NCBI GenBank assembly: GCA_007115705.1
Contig: QXEO01000247.1
Coordinates: 16,993,952-17,057,951, forward strand
Origin: Dactylis glomerata
Lineage: Eukaryota; Streptophyta; Magnoliopsida; Poales; Poaceae
DNA length: 64,000 bases
Direction of reading: 5' to 3'
Under the pieces are notes generated by a model. That model was not told the DNA's origin. It ran no database searches and saw only the letters and a list, made by a program, of their open reading frames with translations. The position numbers were made by a program, and so were the translations under genes. This document shows, piece by piece, positions 46,729 to 58,782 of the stretch. Position 1 is the first letter of the stretch. The number at the start of each line of letters is the position of its first letter.

Positions 46729-47471
46729 GGCGTTTGCTCTGGTACAACCCCCTCTCCTCAAACTCAGATCAAACATAAACACAAGGACGGCTGAGATCGC
46801 TTGATACCCCTTCATTGTTAATATTAAACAGGTATACGTAGCCCGATACAAAACCATATGGCCCAACTAAATAGTACAAATTATGTACTCCCTTCGACCA
46901 CTAATACCTGTCTCTAACATGATGTATCTAGACATATTTTAGTGTTTAGATACATCAAAACAAAGACAGGTATTAGTGGTCAGAGGGAGTATCATATGTG
47001 TAGGTGCGAGTATGTATGGTCGCCCCGATGCGTTGGTGGTGGTGTGTACGGGGCGGCGCAGCCGCGCGTTGACGAGACGAATAGTTTGGCGGCGTGTCAG
47101 GTATGTGTCTAGCTATTTGGTAACAAACGTGCAAGGGAGCAAGTTGTCCGACGACTTGTCCGGCCTGACCAGAAATAAGGAGTCAGACTGTCCGGCGTCA
47201 GGGGCAAGACTGTCCGGCGGCGGTCGCGAGGTCCGACAATGGCAATGACCGCGCGGTTGGCCGGGGCAGCGATGATCGGCACCGACACATAGATGAGATG
47301 AATCGGGGAAGGACGCATGTGTGGGATAGAGTTTGAAGAGTATGGGATGCCTATACAATGGGTATACCTCCGATCCACATGCCTATACTTGGATATACCG
47401 GGTTTTAGATATGGGCTTGTACATGGGCTTTAGTTGAGTTTGGGAGAGGGGGTTGTACTGGAGCAAGCCTC
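46729..47471. mobile_element. Non-autonomous Mutator-like element (743 bp)
   Basis: Inverted termini of about 35 bp share GTACAACCCCCTCTCC at the left (46738 on) and its reverse complement near 47442-47460. They are flanked by a perfect 9-bp duplication TTTTTCTTA (46720-46728 and 47472-47480), the Mutator target length. The interior codes for nothing recognisable and holds a Stowaway. Confidence 0.7.
46888..46989. mobile_element. Stowaway MITE (102 bp)
   Basis: Inverted termini open CTCCCTTCGACC at the left, and the right end reads GGTCAGAGGGAG. TA duplications lie at 46886-46887 and 46990-46991. It is nested in the Mutator-like element. Confidence 0.92.
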
Positions 47472-47480
47472 TTTTTCTTA

Positions 47481-50400
47481 TTGCCCGTCCTTTAGAGGAT
47501 AGAGAGGCCATTAATTTTTAAGATTTTCTTGCGATACCTTTCTTTTAGAAATTTATATATTACATGTATATTGCTCTCATTGTTTCACCATTTAATGTTG
47601 TGATATATATGTAGTAGCAAATGAGTTTGGAGGTTATTGGGTCAGATGAGCACACATGCATGAATGATGGTAGCGGGTTTAACTCCTAGATGTAGGGATG
47701 TTCATGAAGTGGGTTTCGACAGGCAGAGCTCCCCCAAATCCATGCTCATGTCCATATATGCCCATCCATCGTGAAGCTACCTGTGGACGCAGAAAATTCC
47801 CTCCATCGGAAAATATTTAGCTATTCGTCGATATCCATGGAGCAATGGAAATACATAAAAACAACAACATCATCAGTCAAAAAAGTATATATGGCAATGA
47901 AAAAATTCCAAATTAACACTCCCCGTCAACTTAAAATTTAACCATCTCATTCTCAAATACAACACAATTAGGTGTTTTCAGGCGTTTGGTGAAGTGAGAA
48001 TAGGATCATTCTTTGCATTGTCTGATCCACTAACATGTTGGTCCCATCGGTCAAACAGGTATCCTCCATGCAGAAACATCTTTGTGTATGCCCAACCCAT
48101 CCGTGAACATGCATGTGAGGTCAGAGATATGTGGATACTCAAATCCTAAGACCATGTAACAAGCAACACTATCTAATTAACGGCATTCATAGTGAGAACT
48201 GAACATCATTTGTTTCACAATAATCCACATAAATTATACAAAATAGACTACGGAAACAAATTTGCTTTGCTCTTATGTAGATTAACTGAATACTTTGTTA
48301 ATACAGACACTGAACAGATCCTTTGTTGCTGGCTTCAGAAATCATTGCCAAAAAACCAGGGAAGAGCTTTGTCAGCTGCCTAATACACTGCCTAATACAC
48401 TGGGAGCTGCACCAAGATAATTATTGTTTTCAAGAAGATTTTCCTTGCCTACTCCAGTAATTGCCACGCCTCCTGAAAGTTAGGTCATTAAATAAAAAAT
48501 TTAAGTATATGTTACAGGTTGTCATGTTTACTGTCATTTTCAGATAAAATTAGGCTTGGGCCTTGTCCTTTAACTTATGCATGATCCCTCCATGTAACCG
48601 TTGCAAGTCAACCTATATATACCATGAATCTAAATGAATAAATTTGAGTGCAAAATTTCAGTTCTCTTTTTATCAAACAGATGCATCACCAAGTCAAACT
48701 AAAACAAAAATTACATCACTCATGCAGGGTGAATTTACTACACTAAACTACCATTCCTGACTAACCATATTGCCTTCAGTAAAGCTGTGCAAGTAACAAG
48801 GAAAAAAACAGCAAAATATTTTAAGAACATATATCCCAGATTCCCATAATTGTACCAGAAACTGTATTATCCCAGATGCAACAGACCGCTGCGGCTGCTG
48901 TCGTCTGCCAGCTGCTACCACCATTGTCGACCTTAATCCCACCGCACACCCGCCTACCGTGCCAGCGTTTTCCACCATCGCGGCCTAATTTGGTTTGGAG
49001 ACAGATGGGCCTAACGCAGTGGCCTTATCCGGCCACCGGTGTTCCAGATCCAGGCGATAACTGTGGCACGACAAATGAGTAGCGTTAATAACAAATACTT
49101 CAAAGCTGCGGTACGATGCTGGGGCAGATGCATGCTACAGAAGAACGAAAAACTACACCCTCGAATACCAGCTAAGCTGAAACAGTCATGGCTGATGTAC
49201 ATTTTTGTAGCTAATAGGAAGCAAATGATATGACACTCGAACAAAAAAACAGCAAAGACTTGCTGAATAATGTGTGCTACAGGTATACCGTTTACATGCC
49301 ATTTATGAGTCCCAAGAACGAACACAAATGAAAGGAAAACCAAATGGCACCATGTATTCACGCCATGCATACTGCATAGATGCACACACTAAATGATCAT
49401 GGACACATGTGCCATTGGTTCGTTGCTGCTAGAATTAGTGGTTATATTGCTTCCAAAAGTTAGAATTAGGATTGGTTAATTACCTCTTTATAGCACAGAA
49501 CAGATCCTACTAATGATTTCACATATTGTTCTTCTTTGTTGCTGCTGTTCAAAAGCTTCATGGTTCAGTCATTATATTTCAGCTTCCTCCTTGTCTGCAG
49601 CAAACAGGTCAAAGCTTCATGTCTATACAGTGCCACGGAATCAACTTGCACTTACTTAGAAGTAAATGCAAATCTCAAAATTCAGTTAAGTGAAACCAAA
49701 GGAAGCAAACCGTTACCACATCAGCAATGTTCTTCTTTTGACAATACATCAGCATGTTCTTTACTCCACCATCTTGAAGTTTGGCATCTTCGCTTCATCA
49801 AAAGCATATCAAGGTAAAGCCAAACAATTCTAATAAAGCTGAGTTTGCAAACCTAGCAACACAAATGATCAGAAACAACAATCCTCTGTACATTACAACT
49901 TGGAAAGTACCAGATAGTGAACAAATCTAACAAAGAACCGTAACAAATATTAATGATGAGATAATGCAACAAATATTCAAAGAACATGCTCTCATGACCA
50001 GAGATTCAGTTAACAAAAGAAGGAAGCAAACCACATCGCACAAATTTGGAGAGAGAATCTCACCTTGTCATCCTACCGTAAGTGGTGCTTGCGATCGCTA
50101 GATGCAGGTCTGAAGTGCTCTCCCGCTTTTCCCCTCCCGTAGGTGCAAAAGAGAAGAAGGAGGCGACGAGGAAATGCGGGCGCCGTAATCCACCAGCTGC
50201 GGCCACCATCGTCGACCTCAAACCTACTGCATAGCAGCCAGCCCCGCTAGGCTTTGCCCTTGCCGCTCTAGCCGCTGCTGTATTTGGTTATTACTGACCT
50301 AAAAGCAGAACATCAAAAACGAGTTGAGTACAATGTAATAGAGAGGGAAAAGAGTGACGGGGAGAGGATGAGTGTACCAGCAGAGCATCATTGTAGACGT

Positions 50401-50700
50401 TGTCAACAACTGTGCAGGAACCTCATTGACATCAGACCCTAGAAGGGAGATAGAATGAAATTAAACAAGGGAGTAATCCTTAACATCAAACCCTAGGAGC
50501 AAAATAGAATGGAATTAATCAAAGGGAGGCAGGAATCGGAATGAGGATCTCACACAGGTGTGCATGCTTACGTCTTTCCGGCCGTGGCCTCCGCTGCTCC
50601 TCCTCTTCCTCGCATCCGCTGCTCCTCTCCTTTGCGTCAGCTGTGTTGCCTCCTCCTCTACTCACCTCCGCGCGAGGCCTCTGCCTGACACCGTAGCACC
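47481..50700. other. Intergenic sequence, no gene recognised
   Basis: AT-rich and without long frames. A GC-rich segment at 48870-49020 is distantly similar to 50176-50290 (the CCAGCTGC...CCACCAT..GTCGACCT pattern), an old local duplication. No terminal repeats could be paired by eye. Confidence 0.4.
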
Positions 50701-50713
50701 TCCGTCTAATACG

Positions 50714-51095
50714 TCACGTGGCCTCCTCCTCTACGCCGACGCCTCGCGGCACCTTAGCGCGTTCCCCTCTGCCCCGACACATCTGTGCCCCCTCCGTCTT
50801 CTGCCCTAGCGTGTTCTGCGAAAAGATGAAAGTGAGAGTTTGATAGTAGGGAAGATGAGAGACAAGAAATGCGAGACCAATGATGTGAGCATCCACACGT
50901 ACCTCCGCAGCCATCGCTCGCGCCTTCCCACGGTCCTCCTGTTGGATCCCCGACATCATGCTGCCTGCGGTGCCTCACATGGCGCTGGAGCAGAGCAGAG
51001 AAGAGAGGTGGCTGATTGGAGAGGAGGAGAGGAGGAGAGGAGGTGGGGATTAGGGAGAGGATGAGGCACGGATTGGGGGAAATAGGAGACGACAT
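50714..51095 (-). CDS. Weak candidate small gene with one intron
   Basis: On the minus strand a pyrimidine-rich leader (51080-50960) precedes ATGATGTCGGGG at 50959. A GT donor follows GCTGCGGAG and an AG acceptor (TTTTCGCAG) precedes AACACGC. The spliced and unspliced frames are both open to the stop at 50714. The product would be under 81 residues, of unknown type (IQQEDRGKARAMAAE). It may be a noncoding transcript or chance. Confidence 0.2.
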
Positions 51096-51099
51096 TTGG

Positions 51100-51728
51100 G
51101 GATGGGAGGAGGTGTGGAGGTGGGAGAGATGGATGCGGGGCAGATATTTTGACTACCCGCAAAAGAGAGGCGACGAAAACGAGCGGGCTATGTGTATCTG
51201 CTCGCTGGCCCTGGCCACTTCTGGTCCCAGCAGTCAGAGAGTCATCCAGAGATGCAATGGGTGTCAAATGTTTTAACTGCATCGGATGGCTGAGGTGAAA
51301 AGCGGTGCCAAATTTTCACTGTTGCTGGTGAAATGAGCGATCCAGATGAATGCGCCCCTGGGAGTGCCCTTTTTGGCCGGGTAGCCTAGCAGCCTTTATA
51401 GGAGAGATGTCCTCGCCACCTTTTTGGATGACATCCCACATGGTAACACTGTTGCTTTCAAGTTTCATGGATGGAGCACTAACTGTGTTGGCCCTCGCCG
51501 CTCGGCAGCACTATCGTCTTCCTAGAAAACGCCGCCCTGCATTGGACCGTCAGGTGGACAGCCGCTCTTCAGCCACCACCCCACTGCTGTCACACCATCA
51601 CCTCCCTACACCGGCTTTGCCTTCGCCATCCTGTAAAAACAATGACTAGTTAACAATGCCTTGCTACTACGGTCAATCTTTCAATAATATGCAACCATAT
51701 GTGCCGGAATAAACCACTACTTAGAGTG
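51100..51728. other. Intergenic sequence
   Basis: No recognisable gene. The ORF 51350-51649 (+) has no domain and no supporting context. Confidence 0.4.
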
Positions 51729-51731
51729 TTA

Positions 51732-51960
51732 GGGCATCTTTAGCGGGGCGACACATCGTGTGCGCGCGCGTTCGCACGGGTCCGATCTGACAGGCGCGTC
51801 GCTAGCGCCCTCCCTAGCGATGCGACGCATCCGGACGAACGCGTTCGGCCTGACCCATCCTTGGCCCAAATTTGGGCCAGGCTTGCGTCGGCCTGGACAG
51901 CGTGCGCGTCCTCCCTAGGACACCTCGGGCCCTCCCGCCAGCGACCCTAGAAATAGTTGG
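51732..51960. mobile_element. Possible PIF/Harbinger-like terminus and GC-rich fragment
   Basis: TTA followed by GGGCATCTTTAGCGGGGCG resembles the GAGCATCTCCAGCCG terminus at 63262, with TTA as the 3-bp target. A CG-rich stretch follows. The matching right terminus was not found. Confidence 0.35.
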
Positions 51961-52199
51961 CAGCGAACGCTACATGCCAAAAAATTGATGTAGGCGAGAA
52001 TCTTTCCTATTTTAAATATTTAAAATGTTTTAACTTTCAAATGACAACTCCGATTTAAGATCTGTTTTCATCAATAAATTAGTCTTGACGAGATCTTCAA
52101 AACTAGCACCCATGTCAATATATTTTGGCAAACTTTTTTCGGATTAAAATTTATCAACCCCTTTGCATGTGAATTATCAACCCCTCTGCATATGAGTTA
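51961..52199. other. AT-rich spacer
   Basis: No feature recognised. It contains a short repeat (TTATCAACCCCT twice, about 52152-52187). It ends with the A that would flank the Helitron 5' end. Confidence 0.4.
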
Positions 52200-52435
52200 T
52201 CTCTACCTAATAATAAAGGACGTAAGGTTTCCGTGGTTCTTTGGTATGTCTAGGCTTGGATCGTTCGTCTGTCAGCTTCGTTTGTTCATCCATCACGCGC
52301 ACACGTTCGTTCTCTCTTCCACATGGGCTTGGCCCAACGAAAGACACTTCTTCCATCGTGACTCTCCCTGATTTTCAAGGCTTTGTCGTTTCGTCGCGCA
52401 AACTAAACCCTAAACGTAGACTATGCCCGCTTGCC

Positions 52436-52650
52436 ATGAAGTCCTGGAGAACGATGGGTACCCGGCGTTCCATGGCAGCTAGTCCATTACTCCTTGCAGG
52501 ACGTCGACCAGTACTACGGAGAGAAGCATGCCAACGATCCGATTCTGTTTGATTTTGGGACAAGCATCTGGTCTACGGCTTCGTTCAGTGAATTTGATCC
52601 AAGTTTTGCCGGATCAACCAGTTTGGTAGTTGGTACTGCTTTGTTCCCAT
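52436..52650 (+). pseudogene. Gene-fragment-like open segment in the Helitron
   Basis: One frame reads YSLQDVDQYYGEKHAND, then PILFDFGTSIWSTASFSEFD, ending at a stop near 52650. The codon pattern and composition look like a coding exon. An upstream piece (EVLENDGYPAFHGS) is in the frame of 52432 with a stop between. I do not recognise the protein. Captured exons are common in plant Helitrons, which would explain it. Confidence 0.35.
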
Positions 52651-53359
52651 AGATTTGGATGTATCCTTGTGCACACAGACGAGTCATTGTATGAGGGCCA
52701 AGGGCTCCTCCACACCAATCCCGTCGACAGTGTCCTTTCCCCCATCGGCCTCTATGGGTGCCGCGCTCGAGCTCTACCGCCTGCTGGAGCAGTCCTCTCT
52801 ACATCCGGCCTCTTGCTGGTGAGGCTGCTTTGTCCACCGTGCTAACGACCTCCTCCTAGAATAATGCATGGTACACATAAATATGTTCAGCTGGTATATA
52901 GCTTCGAGTGCTTTCTTTTGTACGGTACAAGATATATAACAGCAGAAGTTCACTCCACCATACTTTGTAGCCTTTTGTTTTCCTGGTGTAGATGAACTGA
53001 AGTAATGCACATAAGTGTTAGGTGCCAACCGAGTCCACCAAAGTGACATCTTGCCAATATATTCAAAGTATTGACCCTCCGTGTCTGCAACGTATCATGT
53101 TGCAGGTTACTACGAAGAAGAGAAGGATGCTGCGCTCTAGTCACGAGTCTTCGACCAACACGTCTGCCCGCGGTGCTATGAAGCAAGAAGACTCCACGCG
53201 TCGTTTTTACTTAGTCGTTTTGAGCTCTGTAATAAGTTGTAGCTTTGAGCTACTCGAGTTGTAATGATACTGTTATATTCTGATCCAAATTCTATAAAGT
53301 AGAGGCCAACTTCTGACGAGCGGAGCGAGGCCCGTCGCCGGAGGCTTGGGCCGAGTGGA

Positions 53360-54297
53360 GAAATTAAGAGGGACAGAAAGTCTAGTTTACTATTTCTTAG
53401 TCAAGAAAAATACATTGAGAAAGTTCTTCATCGTTTTAATATGCATGATGCAAAGTTTGTTAGTACACCTATTGCTTCTCACTTCAAGTTGTCAGCTTTG
53501 CAATGTCCTACTTCTGAAGATGATATTGAGTACATGTCTCGAGTTCCTTATTCTAGTGCTGTTGGTTCCTTGATGTATGCCATGGTTTGTTCCCGGTCTG
53601 ATTTGTCACATGCTATGAGTTTGGTCAGTCGATACATGGCTAATCCTGGTAAAGAACATTGGAATGCTGTTCAGTGGATTTTCAGGTACCTTCGCGGCAC
53701 ATCTAAAGCTTGCTTGAAGTTTGGCAGGACTGGTGGGGGACTCGTAGGCTATGTGGATTCAGATTATGCTGCCGACTTGGATAAGAGGAGGTCCCTCACA
53801 GGTTATGTGTTTACTGTTGGTGGATGTGCTGTTAGCTGGAAGGCTACCTTGCAGGATGTTCCAGCACAATCTACAACTGAGGCTGAGTACATGGCTATTA
53901 ATAAAGCATGTAAAGAGGCTGTTTGGCTAAAAGGTCTGTTTGCTGAGCTTTGTGGAGATGATTCTTGCATTAAGTTATTTAGTGACAGTCAAAGTGCTAT
54001 TTATCTTACTAAAGATCAGATGTTCCATGAGAGGACAAAGCACATTGATATTAAGTACCACTATGTTTGCCACATGGTTGCACAAGGCAAACTGCAGGTA
54101 TGCAAGATTAGTACTCATGATAATCCTGCTGATATGATGACAAAGCCTGTTCCTGTTGCTAAGTTTGAGCTTTTCTCAAGCTTAGTTGGTATAACTGTTT
54201 AGCCCAAGTGGCTGTTTGGCGCCAGCAAGTGTTTTCTTTATTTGTTCAGGAGATTGTTGAAGTTCATGCTACAAGGAATTTATCTCAAGGTGGAGTT
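53360..54297 (+). pseudogene. Truncated copia RT/RNase H fragment
   Basis: Corresponds to 57845-58782 of the full-length unit, carrying the end of RT and the whole RNase H; its open frame is 53441-54202. The RNase H reads GYVDSDYAADLDKRRS with its catalytic Asp present (GAT at 53756-53758), unlike the full-length unit. About 14 differences over 940 bp separate the two, more than separate the two complete LTRs. The upstream junction is LTR start, then AGGCTTGGGCCGAGTGGA filler, then internal sequence, which fits end-joining repair after a deletion. Confidence 0.85.
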
Positions 54298-54604
54298 TGT
54301 TATATTCTGATCCAAATTCTATAAAGTAGAGGCCAACTTCTGACGAGCGGAGCGAGGCCCGTCGCCGGTATGGATCGTTGCCACCGTCTATAAATACTCC
54401 TTGTAAGCCGCCGGCTAGGGTTCATCGCATCATAAGATAGCCCACGGCGTTTGTAAACATACACCCGATATAGTGAAGTTTTGCTGGCTGGCGCCCGTGG
54501 TTTTTACCTCTCTTTGTTGGAGAGGGTTTTCCACGTTAAAATCTTGTGTCTCCGTGCTGTGATTTCTTTTTCGTTCTTCGTTATTGCCTATCGCTTTTAT
54601 AACA
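54298..54604 (+). repeat. Copia LTR (middle; 5' LTR of the full-length unit)
   Basis: 307 bp from TGTTATATTC to TATAACA, with a TATA box (TCTATAAATA) near 54387-54396. It differs from 58783-59089 at one position by eye. Confidence 0.93.
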
Positions 54605-54606
54605 AG

Positions 54607-54621
54607 TGGTATCAGAGCCCC
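54607..54621 (+). other. Copia primer-binding site, tRNA-iMet
   Basis: TGGTATCAGAGCCCC begins two bases after the LTR, the usual copia primer site. Confidence 0.95.
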
Positions 54622-54646
54622 AGGTTTCTAATCTAGGGTTTGCGAG

Positions 54647-55582
54647 ATGGCATCTTTGAAGTTCGATCTGCCGCAGCTGGATTACACCACAAGGTTCTCC
54701 CTGTGGCAAGTGAAGATGAGGGCGATCCTCGCCCAAACTTCAGATCTCGATGATGCGCTCGATGGTTTCGGAAAGAAACCGGTTGCGTCATGGACAGAGG
54801 AAGAAAAGCGGAAAGACCGTAAGGCTTTGTCTTTGATTCAACTTCATCTATCCAATAATATTTTGCAGGAAGTGTTGCAAGAGAAATCTGCAGCGGCCCT
54901 GTGGTTGAAACTGGAATCGATCTGCATGTCAAAGGATCTAACCATTAGGTTGCAAGTGAAGATGAAGTTGTTCCAGCACAAGCTGCAGGAAGGTCAGTCC
55001 GTGATGTATCACCTATCGATCTTCAGAGAGATCGTTTCAGATTTACTGTCCATGGAGGTAAAATATGAGGATGAAGATCTAGCACTTCTTCTGTTAGTCT
55101 CATTGCCAAGTTCCTTTACGAATTTCTGTGACACTATATGTATAAGTCGTGATACACTAACCCTCACCGAAGTTTATGAGGCTCTCCATCAAAGGGAGAA
55201 GATGAAATCTATGGTGCAGGCTGAAAGTTCGTCCTCCAAGGCGGAGGCGTTAGAGGTCCGAGGCAGGCCTGAGCAGCGAGACAACTACCACCACCACAAC
55301 AACAGAGATAAGAGTAAGACCGACAGAGGTCGCTCAAAGTCCAAGGGACGTGACAAGTTCTGCAGGTATTGTAAGAAACCTAGCCACAATATTGATGATT
55401 ATTGGAAGTTGCAGAACAAGGAGAAAAGAAATGGAACTTACCAACCGAAAAACAATGATGGTAATGGTAAGGTTTCCGTAGCCTCGGGTAAAGGTGAGGC
55501 TGCTGTTGTTGCTGGTAGCGATAGTTCTGATGGTGATTGCTTAGCTGTTTTTGCTGCATGTGTTTCACGTGATGATGAATGA
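54647..55582 (+). pseudogene. Copia gag, ending in a premature TGA
   Basis: 311 codons from the first ATG after the primer site. The capsid domain (YTTRFSLWQVKMRAIL, then ALSLIQLHLSNNILQEVL and LKLESICMSKDLTIRLQ) forms the particle. A basic linker with RDKSKTDRGRSKSKGRDK leads into a zinc knuckle that reads CRYCKKPSHNIDDY: the last ligand is Tyr rather than Cys, so zinc binding is doubtful. The TGA at 55580-55582 falls where the frame continues unbroken into protease (ILDTACSFH), so gag and pol were one frame with this stop as a nonsense change. Confidence 0.88.
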
Positions 55583-58500
55583 ATTCTTGATACCGCATGT
55601 TCGTTTCATATTTGCTGTAACAAGGATTGGTTCAGTTCTTATGAGTCTATGCAGACTGGAGATTTTGTGCGTGTGGGAAATGACAACTAGTGCGACATTG
55701 TTGGCGTTGGTTCTGTTCAGATCAAGACCCATGATGGGATGACACGCACATTGACTGGAGTGAAACACATACCCTCCATGGCGAGGAATTTGATCTCTCT
55801 TAGTACCCTGGATTGTGACGGGTACAAGTACAAAGGTGGGGACAAACGTCTGAAGGTATCATCAGGTTCTCTCATTGTTATGATTGGTGATATGAATTCT
55901 GCAAAATTATATGTCCTTAGAGGTAGCACTTTGCCTGGTATTGCTGCTGCCGTTAGTTCTGATGATTCTAGTAAGACTAACGTTTGGCATAAGCGTCTTG
56001 GACATATGAGTGAGCTTGGCATGGCAGAATTGGCGAAGAGAGAGCTAATTGATGGTTGCGACTTGAGTAAGTTTGAGTTCTGTGAGCATTGCATTTTTGG
56101 TAAGCATAAAAGAGTTAAATTCAATGCTTCCGTTCATACCACCAAAGGCATTTTAGACTATGTGCATGCTGATGTTTGGGGTCCCTCCCGTAGAACTTCT
56201 AATGGTGGTGCTAATTACATGCTTACTATTATTGATGATTACTCAAGGAAAGTGTGGCCATATTTTCTGAAACATAAATCTGATGTTTTTGCTGCTTTTA
56301 AGAAGTGGAAAGTTATGGTAGAAACACAAACTGAAAGGAAGGTTAAGATACTCCGTACTGATAATGGTATGGAATTTTGTTCAAATGAGTTTGATGAGTT
56401 TTGCAGCAATGATGGAATGGTAAGACATCACACCATCCCGTACACCCCTCAGCAGAATGGCGTGGCTGAACGCATGAACATGACCATTATTTCGAGGGCT
56501 CGCTGCATGTTGTCTAATGCAAAGATGCATAGACATTTTTGGGCTGAAGCAGCCTCCACCGCTTGCTATCTCATCAACAGGTCACCTTCCGTTCCACTTG
56601 ATAAGAAAACTCCCATTGAGGTATGGTCTGGTTCACCAGCTGATTATTCTGAGTTGAGAGTTTTTGGTTGCACTGCTTATGCTCATGTTGATACTGGAAA
56701 GTTAGAGCCAAGGGCTGTTAAGTGTATCTTCCTTGGTTATGGTTCAGGAGTTAAGGCATATAAATTATGGAATCCTGAAACCAAGAAAGTTTTGTTGAGC
56801 AGGAATGTTATTTTTAACGAGGCGGTTATGTTTTATGATAGTCCGTCTACTGATATTTCTGATGCTATTGATTCTCCTAATGTTTCTGATGATGAGCAAC
56901 AGAGAATTGGCGTGCAGGTGGAGCACGCAAAGGAGAACGAAAATGTGGTTCCTGAAACCAATAATGATGATATTTATGTTCCACCTTCACCACCTATTGT
57001 TCAGCAGCCATCACGGTCTATTGCAGCTGGCCGTCCTAAGAGAAATATTACACCTCCTAATCATTTAATTGAAGAGTGTGATATTGTTCATTATGCTTTG
57101 AGTTGTGCTGAACAGGTGGAGCATGATGCTGAACCAGCTACGTACACTGAAGCCATTGCTTCGGTTGATAAGGAAAAGTGGCTAGGTGCGATGCAAGAAG
57201 AGATGCAATCGCTTGAGAAAAATGGCACATGGGATGTTGTGCGCTTGCCTAAACAAAAGAAGGTTGTCCGCTGCAAGTGGATATTTAAAAGAAAGGAAGG
57301 TTTATCTCCTAATGAGCCTCCAAGGTTAAAGGCAAGGTTAGTAGCAAAAGGTTTCAGTCAGATTCCAGGTGTTGATTATACTGATGTTTTCTCCCCAGTT
57401 GTGAAGCATACTTCTATTCGTGCTTTCTTTGGTATTGTTTCTATGCATGATCTTGAGCTTGAGCAGCTAGATATTAAAACTGCTTTTCTGCATGGCGAGT
57501 TGGAGGAGGAGATATACATGGACCAGCTTGAAGGTTTCGTTGTGCCTGGCAAGGAGGATCTTGTTTGCAAGTTGAAGAGGTCCCTTTATGGTCTGAAACA
57601 GTCGCCACGACAATGGTATAAAAGGTTTGATTCATTTATGCTAGCACATGGTTTTAAGAGATCTCAGTATGATAGCTGTGTGTACATCAAGTTTGTTAAT
57701 GGATCACCTATTTATTTGCTGCTATATGTTGATGATATGTTGATTGCTGCCAAGAGCATGAAAGAGATCACTACCTTAAAAGCTCAATTAAGTAGTGAGT
57801 TTGAGATGAAGGATCTTGGTCCTGCTAAGAAAATACTAGGCATGGAAATTAAGAGGGACAGAAAGTCTAGTTTACTATTTCTTAGTCAAGAAAAATACAT
57901 TGAGAAAGTTCTTCATCATTTTAATATGCATGATGCAAAGTTTGTTAGTACACCTATTGCTTCTCACTTCAAGTTGTCAGCTTTGCAATGTCCTACTTCT
58001 GAAGATGATATTGAGTACATGTCTCGAGTTCCTTATTCTAGTGCTGTTGGTTCCTTGATGTATGCCATGGTTTGTTCCCGGCCTGATTTGTCACATGCTA
58101 TGAGTTTGGTCAGTCGATACATGGCTAATCCTGGTAAAGAACATTGGAATGCTGTTCAGTGGATTTTCAGGTACCTTCGCGGCACATCTAAAGCTTGCTT
58201 GAAGTTTGGCAGGACTGGTGGGGGACTCGTAGGCTATGCGTATTCAGATTATGCTGCCGACTTGGATAAGAGGAGGTCCCTCACAGGTTATGTGTTTACT
58301 GTTGGTGGATGTGCTGTTAGCTGGAAGGCTACCTTGCAGGATGTTCCAGCACAATCTACAACTGAGGCTGAGTATATGGCTATTAATGAAGCATGTAAAG
58401 AGGCTGTTTGGCTGAAAGGTCTGTTTGCTGAGCTTTGTGGAGATGATTCTTGCATTAAGTTATTTTGTGACAGTCAAAGTGCTATTTATCTTACTAAAGA

Positions 58501-58687
58501 TCAGATGTTCCATGAGAGGACAAAGCACATTGATATTAAGTACCACTATGTTCGCCGCGTGGTTGCACAAGGTAAACTGCAGGTATGCAAGATTAGTACT
58601 CATGATAATCCTGCTGATATGATGACAAAGCCTGTTCCTGTTGCTAAGTTTGAGCTTTGCTCAAGCTTAGTTGGTATAACTGTTTAG
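55583..58687 (+). pseudogene. Copia pol: protease, integrase, RT, RNase H
   Basis: Same frame as gag, with a second stop TAG at 55688-55690; 55739-58687 is then open for 982 codons. The protease active site is LDTACSFH. Integrase has the HHCC module (WHKRLGHMSE, then CEHCIFGK), Asp in HADVW, Asp in LRTDNGMEF and Glu in NGVAERMN. RT has KTAFLHGEL, YGLKQSPRQWY and LLLYVDDMLI with both Asp. RNase H reads GYAYSDYAAD: the catalytic Asp (codon at 58241) is Tyr, whereas the truncated neighbour keeps Asp. STTEAEYMA and CDSQSA carry the other acidic residues. The unit is a Ty1/copia element of Tork-like appearance, inactive as it stands despite near-identical LTRs. Confidence 0.93.
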
Positions 58688-58771
58688 CCCAAGTGGCTGT
58701 TTGGCGCCAGCAAGTGTTTTCTTTATTTGTTCAGGAGATTGTTGAAGTTCATGCTACAAGAAATTTGTCTC

Positions 58772-58782
58772 AAGGTGGAGTT
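58772..58782 (+). other. Copia polypurine tract
   Basis: AAGGTGGAGTT directly precedes the 3' LTR. The same tract precedes the middle LTR at 54287-54297. Confidence 0.8.
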
